Made by a program: the position numbers and the translations under genes. Shown piece by piece: positions 23,581 through 34,953 of a stretch of DNA of 64,000 nucleotides. Each line of letters opens with the position of its first letter. Within the stretch, counting starts at the first letter, position 1. This stretch comes from Opisthorchis felineus (lineage: Eukaryota > Platyhelminthes > Trematoda > Opisthorchiida > Opisthorchiidae), in NCBI GenBank assembly GCA_004794785.1, contig SJOL01009857.1:620714-684713 (forward strand), in the 5' to 3' direction. The notes under the pieces were generated by a model. It ran no database searches and was not told the DNA's origin. It saw nothing but the letters and a program-made list of their open reading frames with translations.

Positions 23581-24280
23581 TTTGCTGATATGAATAAATG
23601 ACCGAAATGTATAAATGTGACCCGAACTTGGTCATCGTGATTTAGACTTTAGACTTCTTGCATGGGATATTTTTTACCTTAGTATTCCTAAAATTTTACA
23701 CGTGTTTATGGCATAGCTACTGTCAGTTTACAAACGCAAAAACACGCACCGTTTAGACAGAAATTTTCTAAAGATGGCAAAATAGTCATTCGGATGAAAA
23801 AATACGTCAATTAGGGATTTGCCAGCAAAATACATTTTCCTTTGTGATTTCTGTGAAGTCTATTGAAAGACGTTTCACGCTGCATAGCTGTATGAAGGTT
23901 GTCTTACAAGTAGTCGGCTCAAACTTTGATAGAGCCCTCGAACTTTGCAGTACAGTTGCCAACATTTAGGGAGGATCCATTTGATTAGACCGCTACCAGC
24001 TCTCACGCACAAAGATTAACAGTTTTCCATGCGACAGGAGCCATGCTAATATTCAACTGGTACTATGATCATTCATCTAATGACAGGCGCAAGCGTGACC
24101 TTCCGGCTTGCAAACATACGTGACTCAAATTTCCGTCATGTTTTTCTATAATTAACCTCACGTATATAAAGTCAACTGAAGCACCCTTCCGGTGCTTAGC
24201 TGCCATGCCACCAGGAGGAAGCACGAGGGCTGGGATAATGCCAAGTTGTTCAAGCCTAAACATAAGCGGTCAAAATGCAG
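23581..24280. other. No gene seen
   Basis: Mostly AT-rich sequence. The right part (about 24100-24280) is probably the body of the tRNA-like SINE described at 24281-24352. Confidence 0.35.
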
Positions 24281-24352
24281 AGGTTGGTTTCGAACCCTAA
24301 GCCCTCCAGCTAGAAATTCGCGCTTTAACCACTGAACCATCTCAAGCCCCAC
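24281..24352 (-). repeat. tRNA-derived SINE head
   Basis: The minus strand reads GGGGCTTGAGATGGTTCAGT, GGTTAAAGCG, then GGGTTCGAAACC after about 30 nt. TGGTTCAGTGG matches the tRNA A box and GGTTCGAAACC the B box, at normal tRNA spacing. The flanks do not close a full acceptor stem with NCCA, so I call a SINE head, not a functional tRNA gene. Internal A/B boxes are the known RNA polymerase III promoter of such elements. Confidence 0.65.
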
Positions 24353-24977
24353 ACATTGTAAAATGAATGATTGCCAAACAACTCCTCGTGTGTGTCAGTG
24401 AATCGTCATTCCTTCGTATAAGTCTATTAAGTTTATTATCAAATCGCAAATAACTCGCAGTTATCACCAGTTATCGTGTTTCTTATAATTGCGACACCGA
24501 TGCATTGGCCGCATTCAAAAGGTACTGATTTATTTCCTCCAGGATGGCCCTCACAGGTCGAGTATAAATGGAACAAACCAAACAAACAAACGTAACAAAA
24601 TAAACAGAACTAATCTAATTTGGGTTGGAAGCGTTACCCACAGTGAAACAGTTGCTATACGTCCAAATTAGACTGATTTCTGAGACATTATTTTCGGAGG
24701 CTAGGGCGAGCTGTGAATGCCATGTGAAGTACTGATTCTACCGGTTTGATTCTACTTATTTCATTCAGCTTCTCCCACACATAACAGACGGTAACGGTCT
24801 TGTATATTTATTTCGGCGCAGGCGCAATCATGCTGCATGCATCGTCTTGAAAAAAGTTTACAGTGAAAAAAAAACGCTTTGATGAACAAACAGAGCCTAA
24901 GTGAAGTTTCGGTTGTGAGGGAGGTGAATCAACTAGCTTATTCTCTCTAGTTTGTCTTTCACCTTCTGTCTACCTAG

Positions 24978-24999
24978 TCAAATTGTAGTTGCGATGGGG
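24978..24999 (+). CDS. Candidate 22-nt microexon
   Basis: A long pyrimidine tract (TTTGTCTTTCACCTTCTGTC, TACCTAG) precedes 22 nt that end at a near-perfect GATGGGG|GTAAGT donor. Read as phase 2 in, it gives QIVVAMG and leaves in phase 0, which fits the exon at 25079. Microexons are known in trematodes, but a chance pairing of two good sites is an equal possibility. Confidence 0.25.
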
Positions 25000-25078
25000 G
25001 TAAGTCACTCATTAATTTTGCTCGATTTGACTGCTCTCTTGATTGTAGATGGGCAAAGATAGCAAACGCACACACTAG

Positions 25079-25156
25079 ACTACCAGTAAACTCCTACCCT
25101 GGACGATATATACAATTGAGCGTAGACTAAACCGAATAAAACGGATTAAGCTAGAG
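25079..25156 (+). CDS. Candidate plus-strand exon following the microexon
   Basis: 78 nt, phase 0 at both ends, with donor CTAGAG|GTAAGC. The peptide is TTSKLLPWTIYTIERRLNRI followed by KRIKLE, basic and helical. Its acceptor (ACACACTAG) is weaker than a competing one at 25048 (CTCTCTTGATTGTAG), from which another frame also reads for 25 codons. The exon boundary is therefore uncertain. Confidence 0.25.
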
Positions 25157-25589
25157 GTAAGCAAAATCATATGCAAACTCACTAATTTCTCAATCGCTCA
25201 CTAAGGCAAACGGATTGACAGCATCCCACTTGAACAATAGTTCGCACCAAGGTTGGTAGACTTGGCGAATCCAGAACTCGGTGGTCAATCTGTTTAAATT
25301 TACCTCCACACTTTATGAAATGGATTTAAGTGTAAATTGCGATTTTCTTATTGCATTACTGCAAGCGGCATCGGACATTCGTGTGAACGTATAGAACAAA
25401 AGCCTAAGGTCGTTAACATTAGAACGAAGGAAAACTTTTACAAACTAAAGCAACTATTTACGTCAGTCATGGCCGCAACAAATTCAAGCTGTATCCCGGT
25501 ACGAAATACAAGATATTATGAATTTTTATACAGACTTTCAACCTCTGTTCAAAATGTAATCGCGATTTCTTCCTGTACATTAAGTCAGT

Positions 25590-25730
25590 TTAGCACGAAA
25601 AGCCGAGAAGCACTGTACAGTTGTTTCAAACCTTATGGGGGATCATCAACAGTACGCATCTCAGGAATCTTCAGGGAGACTCGAACCCACAACATCCCGC
25701 TTAGTGGTTGAAGGCTAAATGTTCGGCCTC
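25590..25730 (-). repeat. Dispersed repeat B, copy 3, with tRNA-like head
   Basis: The plus strand carries ACGAAAAGCCGAGAAGCACT and then GGGGATCATCAACAGTACGC, collinear with copies at 20.7 and 47.5 kb. Just right of it the minus strand reads GTGGGTTCGAGTCTCCCTG, a near-consensus RNA polymerase III B box as found in tRNA-derived SINEs. The 124-codon open frame ending here (25337-25711) runs into the repeat and is not called as a gene. Confidence 0.65.
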
Positions 25731-27400
25731 AGTCGACCTTTATGCAATGTAATTAATTTGTTCTGGGACAGTAGATAACGCCGTCAAACCAGCAATCACG
25801 AAATCCACATTAATTGTCCGGCTCCTCAATGGACCACTTTTCGGATGGGACTTTCAGTCGTCTTGTGACTATCATCGGTCGCAGAAGCAATTGGAATCCG
25901 ACTGCATAAACGAAAACTCTGCGTCCGAAAGAAAATTGTGCAATTGGTGAATGTAAGCTGACCATCGCAAAACCGGCCACAAAAACACTTGCCTGAAATT
26001 GACACCACTCATTTGACTCCGTGACCCATTGACGTGTGTACCTCCCAAGCGAAACCCTTCTTTTTCTGTTTTGAAGTGTAAGTGAAATCCGGCATCATAT
26101 AAGGCCAAAAGGATCAACAACAGAAAACGAGCTGTGTTGACGCCCTTCGTTCTTCTGATGACTTCCACGGGCATCTTCAATAACGCAATCACAGGATCTT
26201 ATGCCACGAATCGTGCACAGCAATACCAGGTATTTTTGTTCCACCAAACCGTAAAGAAGGCACTGTCCATGGGTCCTACACCCAGCTGCGTGATAATACT
26301 TCTACAGCAAGAGTGAACTAAAGTGATTTTGACCGTTCGGTCGCAGTTGCATGTATCACACATTTGACTTGCGTCTTGCGTCTGATTTTGTTAGGATAAC
26401 CTGAATGCATACCGTAGAAAGACACCCATGACAAAGCCCTAGGTACCTTTGATTTACACTCATCATCCTCTGGTTCGCAAGTGTCATCACATCACACATA
26501 ATAGTTCGTCGAAATTTCTTCCCAAAATTCTCACCTTGACTGACCTCAACCGAAAGAGTAAGTTTGTCTTCGAGGTCAGCTAATCGCATGTGTGACAGTT
26601 CGGAAGAGTTTGCAATTTTCCATCCAACAATGCACAAACCTGACACATTCTGCACTTTTTCTAGGGTAAGTGCTAAAGTGCGTTGTGATCAGGATTAACC
26701 ACAGTCAAGTATAGCGGTACTGCCTTTTCTGGGTACACTGTTGCGCCTTCGGAACCCACGAATGTAGTTGAAATTTTGTGTGCGCGCTTAAGACATTTTA
26801 GGGCAAAAAGTCATGGCGGATTTCCCAACCTTTTGCAACGAACTGAATGCTCTTCATGGTTTGGTCTCTCGAGAATGTCAGAATACACGGAGACTTCGAA
26901 ATATTAGCCAAAACTGGTCATTTTAGTGGTTCGTGTCTCATCAGGGAAGCTTCTACAGCATACATAACTCGAATCCTGTTCTACTAATCGGAAATTTATA
27001 AGGGGGAGCAAGCGATGAATGGCATGAAGTGGCTAGGTCCACCACATCGATTAGGCGCTAGATTAAGTATTCATTTTTCGTCTCATGCGGAAACCTAGCT
27101 TTAACCACTTGCACTGATACTCTTCAAACTGAGGCGATCAAATTAGCAGGATGCCTGTATAAGTTCACTTCAACCACAGTGGAAACAGCTTTCGACAGAG
27201 TTGTCACAGAGGAGTATTCTGATGGTCACCTCACCACTTCTATGAACTCCAAAGTCGGGCCAGTGCGCTAAGTAACTCACATCCTCCCAAATACAAAGCT
27301 CCATTTATTCTTGTTCTAATGGCCAACGAATCCGAACTTTTTTCCGTATGGTACATAGAGCATGGGCGCTCGTGTATCCTGACGAGTACATGGGGTTTTT
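25731..27400. other. No convincing gene
   Basis: Between 26356 and 26655 both strands show exon-like frames. The minus frame has an AAG|GTGAGA donor (26536) and the plus frame has TTTCTAGG|GTAAGT (26665). Neither has a good acceptor. The 106-codon minus frame at 25872-26192 has no usable boundary. None is called. Confidence 0.3.
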
Positions 27401-27617
27401 ATGAACCGAATCGCCAGCAAAATGTTTGCGTTACTACTACTCATCCTCCTCCAAAGCTTCACTTGTTCCTCGGGTAGGCAGGTGCATCACACCTGCCTAT
27501 CCCAGGTGGCTTTTGACCCAACCGCCTCACTGTCAGTAGTCGCCTCGTTCAACTCCTCCTGCGGTCACATCGCATTTACTCCTGAGTGCATCGTACGGCT
27601 TACAATAAAGCAGAAGG
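27401..27617 (+). CDS. First exon of a predicted secreted protein, signal peptide present
   Basis: The exon opens with ATG at 27401 and a second ATG at 27422, the latter followed by a classic leader, MFALLLLILLQSFTCSSG. The mature part contains a His-His-Thr-Cys, then LSVVASFNSSCG, six residues, Cys-Ile-Val, and an N-S-S glycosylation sequon. The exon is visibly richer in GC than its surroundings, and many codons end in C, as expected for coding sequence. The donor AAGCAGAAGG|GTAGAG is only fair and leaves in phase 1. The pattern Cys, LSV-x-S, SCG, P-E-C-I-V resembles the start of laminin beta and gamma N-terminal domains, which have a similar run to the first cysteine pair. That is an inference from about 35 residues. 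A perfect 10-bp hairpin lies inside the exon (27475-27499). Confidence 0.45.
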
Positions 27618-29717
27618 GTAGAGGCGCGAGAGCGATGTGATCTGGATGATTTTTGTGCAACTCGAAGCTAAACTCATCAGAAGAACTATCTGATGCTGAC
27701 GTATTCTGTGGTTTCTCGAACAAAGTTTCGACCCTGCAGCCTTACATTCCTGGATAGAAAAAGTTCCCAGGTAGAAAACGGCAGCGTAATTACTAACTAA
27801 GAATACTATTCGGTGTAACTGAATAGTCTTCAATAAGCCGCATTATCAAATCCAACCCAATGAAGCTTTTCGTATGCTGCTGTGGGGATATTTTGAAGTC
27901 AACGTTTTCTCTCAAAACTGGAAATTGGAAATCACAACATCGAAAATTGTAGCACCTGAAGTTCACCATAGTTCATCATCTTAGCCTTCAAAATAAGCGA
28001 ATAAACTTGATCAAAATTAACGGGCTTGAAAAAATCAGAAAAGTACCTCATCACATGAGTTAATTCAAATTTTAAAACAGGTTAGCTGCACTCACATGCA
28101 GACATTTTAATTGAAAACTCCCAGATCTACTCACGCCAACAACAGTCTCTGTGTAGCTGAGAAGAGGAGGGATTTCACGAGTGAAACTACCTTCTGATAA
28201 ATCGTCCCTCGAGGAGCCAGTCAATACGGGACCACGTACTGTGGTTGAAGGATAACTGTCACTATGTTCTTTCTAAGTGCGAGTTAATTACACTACCAAT
28301 CAGCCTCACTCGCCAGAAGGGTCAAATGTTTAAGCTCCTAACCCGGAGGTTGCGGGTTGAAAACTTATTGGGGTTTTTCGTAGGATGCCCGCTGCTGATA
28401 AATCGTAGTAAGAATAAAACAACTGCACAATGCCAAAATGCCACAAGGCCTTTCAGCACACATAAGAACCAGACGCGCACAAATGAACGTTCAGCAATCG
28501 GCCAACATAAAAGTTTTCCCACATTTTAGGTGCTGTCCGCACTTTGAAATAAATTATCTTGACCCACAAGTGGTTAAAAAACTCTCTGATAACCATTTAT
28601 TATTACCTCAACTCCACTTTCTTGCATAATCCTTGTTCACGACAAGCTGCTGGCACCTTTGGCACACTAAGATAGGCCAAGCTTCAGAACGCTGTATGTA
28701 TTTTGACCACATGGCTCCTAACTAATCGACTGAACAGAGGACGTGGTTACTGACGCTTGTCATCGCTGACACTATGTCTGCCCGACCATGAAATCTATCC
28801 AAATTACCCAGATCCTACCATTTTGGTATGTTTATAACCGCTAAGGAGGGTTTTAGAATCCGATACAGTTCACGATAACTGTGATAGATTAGAAACATCG
28901 CTTGTCGGAAAGCATCTGAAAACATTTTACAGAACTAACTAACGTGCAACAGAGTCCGGAATGTTGAAACCGTCAGCTCTTCAAGTAGTGGAAGGTGGAT
29001 TAATGTGGTCCAAATATTTCCTCGTGTACGATGAATGGCTCAACGCAAAGCCAGCGACGCTGTACTCTTTAACCTGCCATATATTATCAGACGATACTTC
29101 ACATTCTTCTGAGACTCAGCTTCCAAAAACTGGGTGCTGGCTGTGTGGCGCTTTTCTTTTGGCAAATCCTGAGTTCATATTATATAGAATGATGCTGAGT
29201 GAGGTTGTCGTGCCTTATCTTAACCAGACACCATAATACGTAAGCTCGGCTGCTCCTTCAAAATGCTGGATCAACTGTTCCCGTGTAGTCAAATTGGCAA
29301 TTTAAAATAGGTGGACCGAGATGAAAAGGCTATTCGTGGCCACAACGCACCCCAGATAGTATACCACTGCGTTTTTCGTCCTGAAAAAACTTGAAGTAAG
29401 AAGTTCACGTTAGAAACACTCCCAAGCGCCAGTTCACATGTGCTTCTTATTGTCCTCCAGAAACTGAATTAAGCAATAAGTAAGCGTCTACTACAAGTGT
29501 GAACGTGTGATTTGATCCTATCAAACCTAAAAAATGCGGTTTCATCTAACTTTTTAAGACATACTCATTGTCTAATAGACCCACGCTTGTTAAATCTCCT
29601 TGATTTGTCGGCCTTAATCCTAGGACCGAGTAATACACACAACAAGCAATATGTTAAGACCAGTAAGGATTTGTATGCATAGTTATATGGGTCAGATAAT
29701 GGTGTTTTATCGCACAG
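27618..29717 (+). other. Putative 2.1-kb intron of the secreted-protein gene
   Basis: It starts GTAGAG and ends TTTTATCGCACAG. It contains a B-box-like GCGGGTTGAAAAC at about 28352, perhaps a degraded SINE head. Several open frames of 60-94 codons inside it have no splice signals or codon bias of note. Confidence 0.3.
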
Positions 29718-29962
29718 GTGTGTTGTCTGGAATAGCAACGGTCATCTTCGCGGGATTTGATTGCCAAATGGACACTCCCAGTGAGCCTTGGTGTACCGAG
29801 GACCCCACCATACGGTGTAATCTATCAAGTACCTCTATTCCGAAGCTGTCCTCTGATTTCCAGTATCTGAGCAGCCTGGGAGAAAAGGATGCTGTGCATG
29901 AACACCTGTGTTATGACGTATATGATGTGGTATCGGAATCAATACACTCGTCATCCGTTTAA
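29718..29962 (+). CDS. Last exon of the predicted secreted protein
   Basis: It enters in phase 1, matching the phase-1 exit of the signal-peptide exon, and ends at TAA 29960-29962. The peptide begins VLSGIATVIFAGFDCQMDTP, then SEPWCTEDPTIRCNLSSTSI and a single later Cys (EHLCYDVYD). With the first exon the mature protein has seven Cys besides one in the leader, about 150 residues in total. GC is again raised over 29770-29900. An AATAAA lies about 340 bp downstream (30303-30308). No family recognised for this part. The pairing of the two exons rests on phase, strand, cysteine content and composition. Confidence 0.38.
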
Positions 29963-30302
29963 CCGGTGCCCAAAGGGGTCACACTACTATGAAACTATGA
30001 TTGCAGTCCGTTTACATTTAATAGCGACATCACTTGTTGCCGTTTTCCCGTTATTAATACATTCAGGAGGCCAACATTTGGGGCATAAGGCATAACGTTC
30101 GAGCTGTACTAAGGGTTGTTGTTGTTGTAACGAAATTGTGCAGTAACCAAATGATCTAAAATGTGCAATACTGATAAGGACAAAATCTGTTGGTGGGGTT
30201 TGAGTGGATGTGACTGGGGTCATTCACTAGCCAGATATAGGGTCATTCGCACGACAAAAGCTGATTGGTAATTCTTGAGTAACCCATGCCAGGTAATTAG
30301 TA

Positions 30303-30308
30303 AATAAA
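30303..30308 (+). terminator. Possible polyadenylation signal AATAAA
   Basis: Canonical hexamer 341 bp after the stop of the secreted-protein candidate. Hexamers like this occur by chance about every few kilobases at this composition, so support is weak. Confidence 0.3.
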
Positions 30309-30381
30309 ATGACTCGACAATGCATACCACTCATAAGTTTGCTGAAAATTTTCCGACAGCCCACTATCGCTTTTACTCATC

Positions 30382-30447
30382 TTGTGGCTCAGTAGGTGGG
30401 CGCAGTCGTCGAGTCTCCGTCAACGTTATGTTCTACTTGAACCCCAG
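30382..30447 (+). repeat. tRNA-like segment upstream of repeat C copy 2
   Basis: GTGGCTCAGTAGGTGGGCGC matches a tRNA A box (TGGCTCAGTAGG) and CTACTTGAACCCC is a degenerate B box at suitable distance. No closed acceptor stem. It may be the head of the element whose body is repeat C, or an unrelated SINE. Confidence 0.45.
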
Positions 30448-30463
30448 ATGGAACGCAATGGTA

Positions 30464-30598
30464 CACTCATTTACAAACTAATCTGGTTTTAACGGGGACC
30501 ACAACTGAACCCCGGTTGAATCTAACGTATACGATATTCTCCGGCTGGATACGCTACACAAAGGCCACTGTCTCACGTTTCACTCGGTACCATGTTCG
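30464..30598 (+). repeat. Dispersed repeat C, copy 2
   Basis: Collinear with copy 1: CACTCATTTACAAACTAATC, TGGTTTTAACGGGGACC, CCCGGTTGAATC, CGCTACACAAAGGCCAC, TTTCACTCGGTACCATGTTC. The frame gives NLVLTGTTTEPRLNLTYTI. A tRNA-like segment lies directly upstream (30382-30447). Confidence 0.6.
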
Positions 30599-31274
30599 GG
30601 GTAACTAGGATCTCGGAGCGCCAAGATGGACGAAGCCGGCACTGGGCTGCCCAAGTGTCTTCACTAGCCTTACAAGTAGTGAGTCCTGTCAATATATGGA
30701 CATCTTACCAACTTAAACGCGAAGTGGCACATTCGGTTACAGAATATGATAAACAACAGATTAAGCTGGGATCCATTCGGGTCTCAGCTTAAAACAAAAT
30801 GAGTTTCTAAACATGGTGATATTGGTGGCTGTATCTAAAAATCCTCCTTGAGATCATAAACTTTGCACTCTGATCTCATTAGATACTGTCTACTTTTTAA
30901 AGTTAGGAACACTCCTCCAACGTGATGGATTCTGAGCAAAATTCACAAGCTTCTTAGAAATCCTGGTTCCGTTGATGAGTTCAGGAGGGCAGCTTAAGAT
31001 AAAGGTTTCTGATAGGCTTGATTAACCGAACTACTTCCTGCGTGTGGTTGCGCACAGCTGATAGAAATTTATGCAGTACGTGAGATCCAAGCCATGACCA
31101 TGCATCATTTAACACATGGGAAACATGTCGACTCAAATTCTAGGTAACCTCCACATGAGTGGGCTTTCTGTAAACCGTTGCATTAAACGTGAGTAGTGGG
31201 TTCACACCAAAGGGAGAAGCGTTAAACTCCAGCGCATATTACTCACCATGCTGAGGCTTAAACTCCGGGAGTCT

Positions 31275-31323
31275 CACGCGCGAAGCGAGCGCGTGCCCCA
31301 CAGGTGCAAGCTGGTTGCACCTG
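31275..31323. other. Two adjacent perfect hairpins
   Basis: Hairpin 1 (31275-31295): CACGCGC, seven-base loop, GCGCGTG. Hairpin 2 (31301-31323): CAGGTGCAA, loop GCTGG, TTGCACCTG. They are five bases apart and GC-rich in an AT-rich region. They could be a transcribed structured element, a cruciform site, or a fragment of a foldback transposon. Confidence 0.6.
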
Positions 31324-34300
31324 AATTACCAAATCTGAGCAGTTAAACACGTTGATACTTGAACGATGTCATGGGTTTCGCGACAGCTGTTTGGTTCTCT
31401 GTTTAAATCACCGGCAGCTAGCACAAGGCACATAAACAGTTAGAGTATCTTCAGGCCTTTTATGGCCGAAAAAGTTCGAATTTTACAGGAAAATTTGAAA
31501 GACAACTGTGGATAAAGTATGACATACCCCATCGAATTAAGGTTTCTCAGAATATCCACCTAATAAAGACTATCTGCATCAATAAATCCGGAGTTAGCTC
31601 TGTTTAACTCTTTAACGAAGCTCCAAAGCCTATTTGCTTTTTGCACGTCCCCATTTTCGGGTTGTAGATAAGGCTCCAAAAACCTTGTTTGCTCTGCTAT
31701 CCACCTAAAACATGTACGAAAATACGCCCATTAGAAAATATTCAAGATTATACCTACGTATGAAAGCTTAGCGTTATAACTTAACCTGAGAGGAAAGAAA
31801 GCTACAAATCTAATCGCAGCCAAGTTATCAATTGCTAAAAAATTTATTAGCAGGTGGGGTGGTACCAGAAGTTGTCAGTGTATATTCATCTGCGCTTAAG
31901 TTGAAATAACTACATATTAAGCAAATTGCTAGTTACAAAACGATGGAAATTCTTTCAACCTTCCTTCTCCGCAGCCGGTTTTTCTTGTGCGCCTCATAAG
32001 CTGTTCATTCATCAAACAATAATTAAGGACAAGACTTGTTTTTATCCCCCCGGCACGCGTCGTAACATTTGTCCGATCCTATGTAGTCAGATTCAGTCTA
32101 TGACAAAATATTTTCTACCATAGCTGCCCTGCCACTGACGGACTAGGAATGGACTTGATTACACACACTTCGAGTGGCCAAGCTTTAAGTGGTCTGATGC
32201 AAAATTGACGAACAGTGAAAAACGAGCAGGATAACTATTATAAAACAACTTAGCTTCAAAATCTATGTGAACTCCCATTTTTATTGCGAACAAGATTCTA
32301 TTGCACACCGATGTCTGCTTCATAATTACCACGTATTATCACTCACCTAATCACGTTAGTTGAACGAGTTTTGCCCCTGTTGTAGTTTACATGTTACTAC
32401 GGGCATTAGACATACATTTTCCCTACAATGGCAAAGTTGGTCCCTTAGTGGAAAATCCAAATTCAAGGAGCAATGCACTGTAAACTCCGGTTACCAAACA
32501 ATGAATGAGGGTTGATAGCTTTTGCCCTGGCAGTCTGCTTTGTAATGTGATAATGTATAATGTGCATAATGTGTGTAAAGTAGAGACTTGCATTGGAGAT
32601 CGCTTATATGACCTGGTCAAACTGGTCGCTTCTGAAAGAAGTATCTATCTGGAAGGATCGACCAAATTCCCTGCTCCATAAGACGGCATGATAAAACTGA
32701 AGTCGAACAGTTGATTTTTTTGTGTTATCTCAATCGCAGCGTATATCGTAAACAATATACTGTATATTACTCACTACATTATTACCTCTTGAGCCCGTTT
32801 GAAGTGATAAAAAATAAAATACGTTTAGTGACCTTAATGTGAAGTTTCTCCACAGATTATCACGCATGTACTCTGAGTATATTCCCCTGGTTGTAATTTG
32901 AGTCTCTGTCGACCTTTCATTCATCGTTTCACTTTTATCTAAACTGAATGTCCAATCGTCTTCAGATTATTCATAAAGTGAAGCACATTATCTTCGATGA
33001 CGTCGCAAAGATAGGTAGTTCACTTGGTGAGCCAATACTGACATACTGACCAGCTGTCACAATCCCCCATTCGAACGTTATCCAGAAACAGAAAGATTAG
33101 TTTTCGTATTAAAATCACGTGTGCTGATGAAACCTACAAACAGTGAGAGAAACCTGTTCGGCTTAGCCCAAGTTTCCAAGATCTTTGTTTTACCACATGC
33201 CCGCATCATTATAATAGACAGCTTTCAGCTACCTTGAAGCTCTTTTTGGAAAACCGGTCTTACAGTAAGCAAAATTTGGCTGTGCTAAATCTTTGCTGGA
33301 AAAAAATAAACTTCCACTGAGTTTGAAAGTTAAATAACTCATTGTTTTTTACCATTGTACGTTAAAAGTGCGTGAACTGAGACGGAAGTACCTTCGCCAA
33401 ACCGTAGGTGAAATGTTACATGGATTTGGTGATTATCAACGACACCATGAACTCTAAACCGATAGTCGTTACCACCTTAACATTAGCTCAACTGTGTCTA
33501 GTGAGATCTGTTTAACTAAACCGAATGATTTTGGTTCATTGGATAAGAACATCCTGTTCTCGTGGCCTGATTATCTAAGGGTTATTCAGCTAATTAATGG
33601 CAGCACACTGAGGTGTGACAAGTGATCGAGCTTATAGTATCCGTGGTTGGCCTTGATATTGGCCGGAACAACTACCTTCATCAGTTTGACCTCATGTTTC
33701 ACGATAGGTCCCTGCAGTATTCGCATTAGACGTCAGCTACGGGACCATTCTCTTATCTAGCCAATCGGACAGTATGAGCTCCCAAGGTAAAAAGCGGAGT
33801 TAAATTTTGGCCTTTGAAAATACTACCTCACGATAGCTAACCAGAAATCAATTGCTATGCAATCGGCTCAGGCTTCTGAAAAAGCTGGTCCTTGTTGGGA
33901 AATAACAGGTGCAAACATATCCTGGTTCGATCTGACTACTGCCAAAGCGGGTCCTTTTAGGATGGACCTCCCCATCTGAAAGAACAGGCTGGAGGAACCA
34001 TTAGATATCAACCTCCCCAAAAGTTCTAAGCAACCTGATTTACTTATTTCTTAGGTGTGGCCAAAACATTTGACCGGATGTTGATGTCTTGTGGGTTTTG
34101 GAGCTGTTTATGACATTGTGAGGTTTAGATATTTCAGAAGGCTAGCTGCTCCGAATTTTAGCAGTATGATCAAATAAAGTCACAAGTGAAAACCTACCGT
34201 CTTAAAGTTGAACTGAAATTACAACTGGTTCTTCTGAACATTTACGCAAGGTTTTTCACCTTCACAAAACATAATTGCTAGGAATCTTTAGAAGTACTTG

Positions 34301-34905
34301 GAGGTACATTGTATTGTTGTGCAGGTGACAGGCAGATGCTCACGATTCCTAAGGCCTAATTGTTCAGCAAGTTAGATGTCATTTTGTTTTGACGGGTCAA
34401 ACGGTTGTTATGAAGTTCGAGGGTATCCACCAGTAAAAACTGACAGATTCAGGATGAGGGAAACACCGAATGAAGCCTAAAAAGTTCGAAGGCTCGTGCA
34501 CATTCTTCTCTCAAAAAGTGGCAAAAAATGCCATTGTTGGAATGAACAATGGCTGTGTACTTCCAATAAAACCTCTCATTTATCTCGGTGCGTGGATAAT
34601 ATCGCTTGTCGTCCACTCTCAGGCTAGCATCCAACGCACAAACAGGCAATCAATTTGCGCAGCTTGCTTCGTCAGTTCAGCCTCACAAGTCCGATGCGTG
34701 GTTGAGCAGACGACTATAAAGTGGCAGTTGGGAGTGGCTTAGTTTACCAAAATCTCCGGATTTGAGTTATTCAAAATCGATCGTAATTAGTTTTAACGAA
34801 TCTGTTTGTGTCAGATCTGACGGTAGTTGATTCGTGGCCAATAACAGACAGAAACATTTGATGAGCTACCCTGAATACCTTCCTGTATGGACACTTATGC
34901 GAAAG
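31324..34905. other. No convincing gene
   Basis: One 35-nt exon-like stretch at about 33224-33258 (YLEALFGKPVL, donor TACA|GTAAGC) stands alone. No repeat copy of the families described was noticed. Confidence 0.35.
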
Positions 34906-34953
34906 AAAAATTCGGACTGGAGGAGTTTGGTCAGAACAACATTCCCTGCGAAC
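34906..34953 (+). CDS. Short candidate plus-strand exon
   Basis: 48 nt with donor TGCGAAC|GTAAGC, phase 1 at both ends. Together with the ATG at 34887 the peptide is MDTYAKEKFGLEEFGQNNIP followed by CE. It is either an internal exon after ACTTATGCGAAAG or a first exon starting at 34887. Isolated; function unknown. Confidence 0.22.

Noticed and set aside
24281..24352. A functional tRNA gene
   Set aside because: A and B boxes are present, but an acceptor stem and cloverleaf cannot be closed. A SINE head explains it better.
25337..25711. 124-codon plus-strand frame as a gene
   Set aside because: Its right third lies in repeat B, including the reversed tRNA-like B box. The rest has no splice site or motif.
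29440..29475. 19-nt microexon between TTATTGTCCTCCAG and GTAAGC
   Set aside because: Open in one frame only, and it does not fit the phase of the neighbouring secreted-protein exons.
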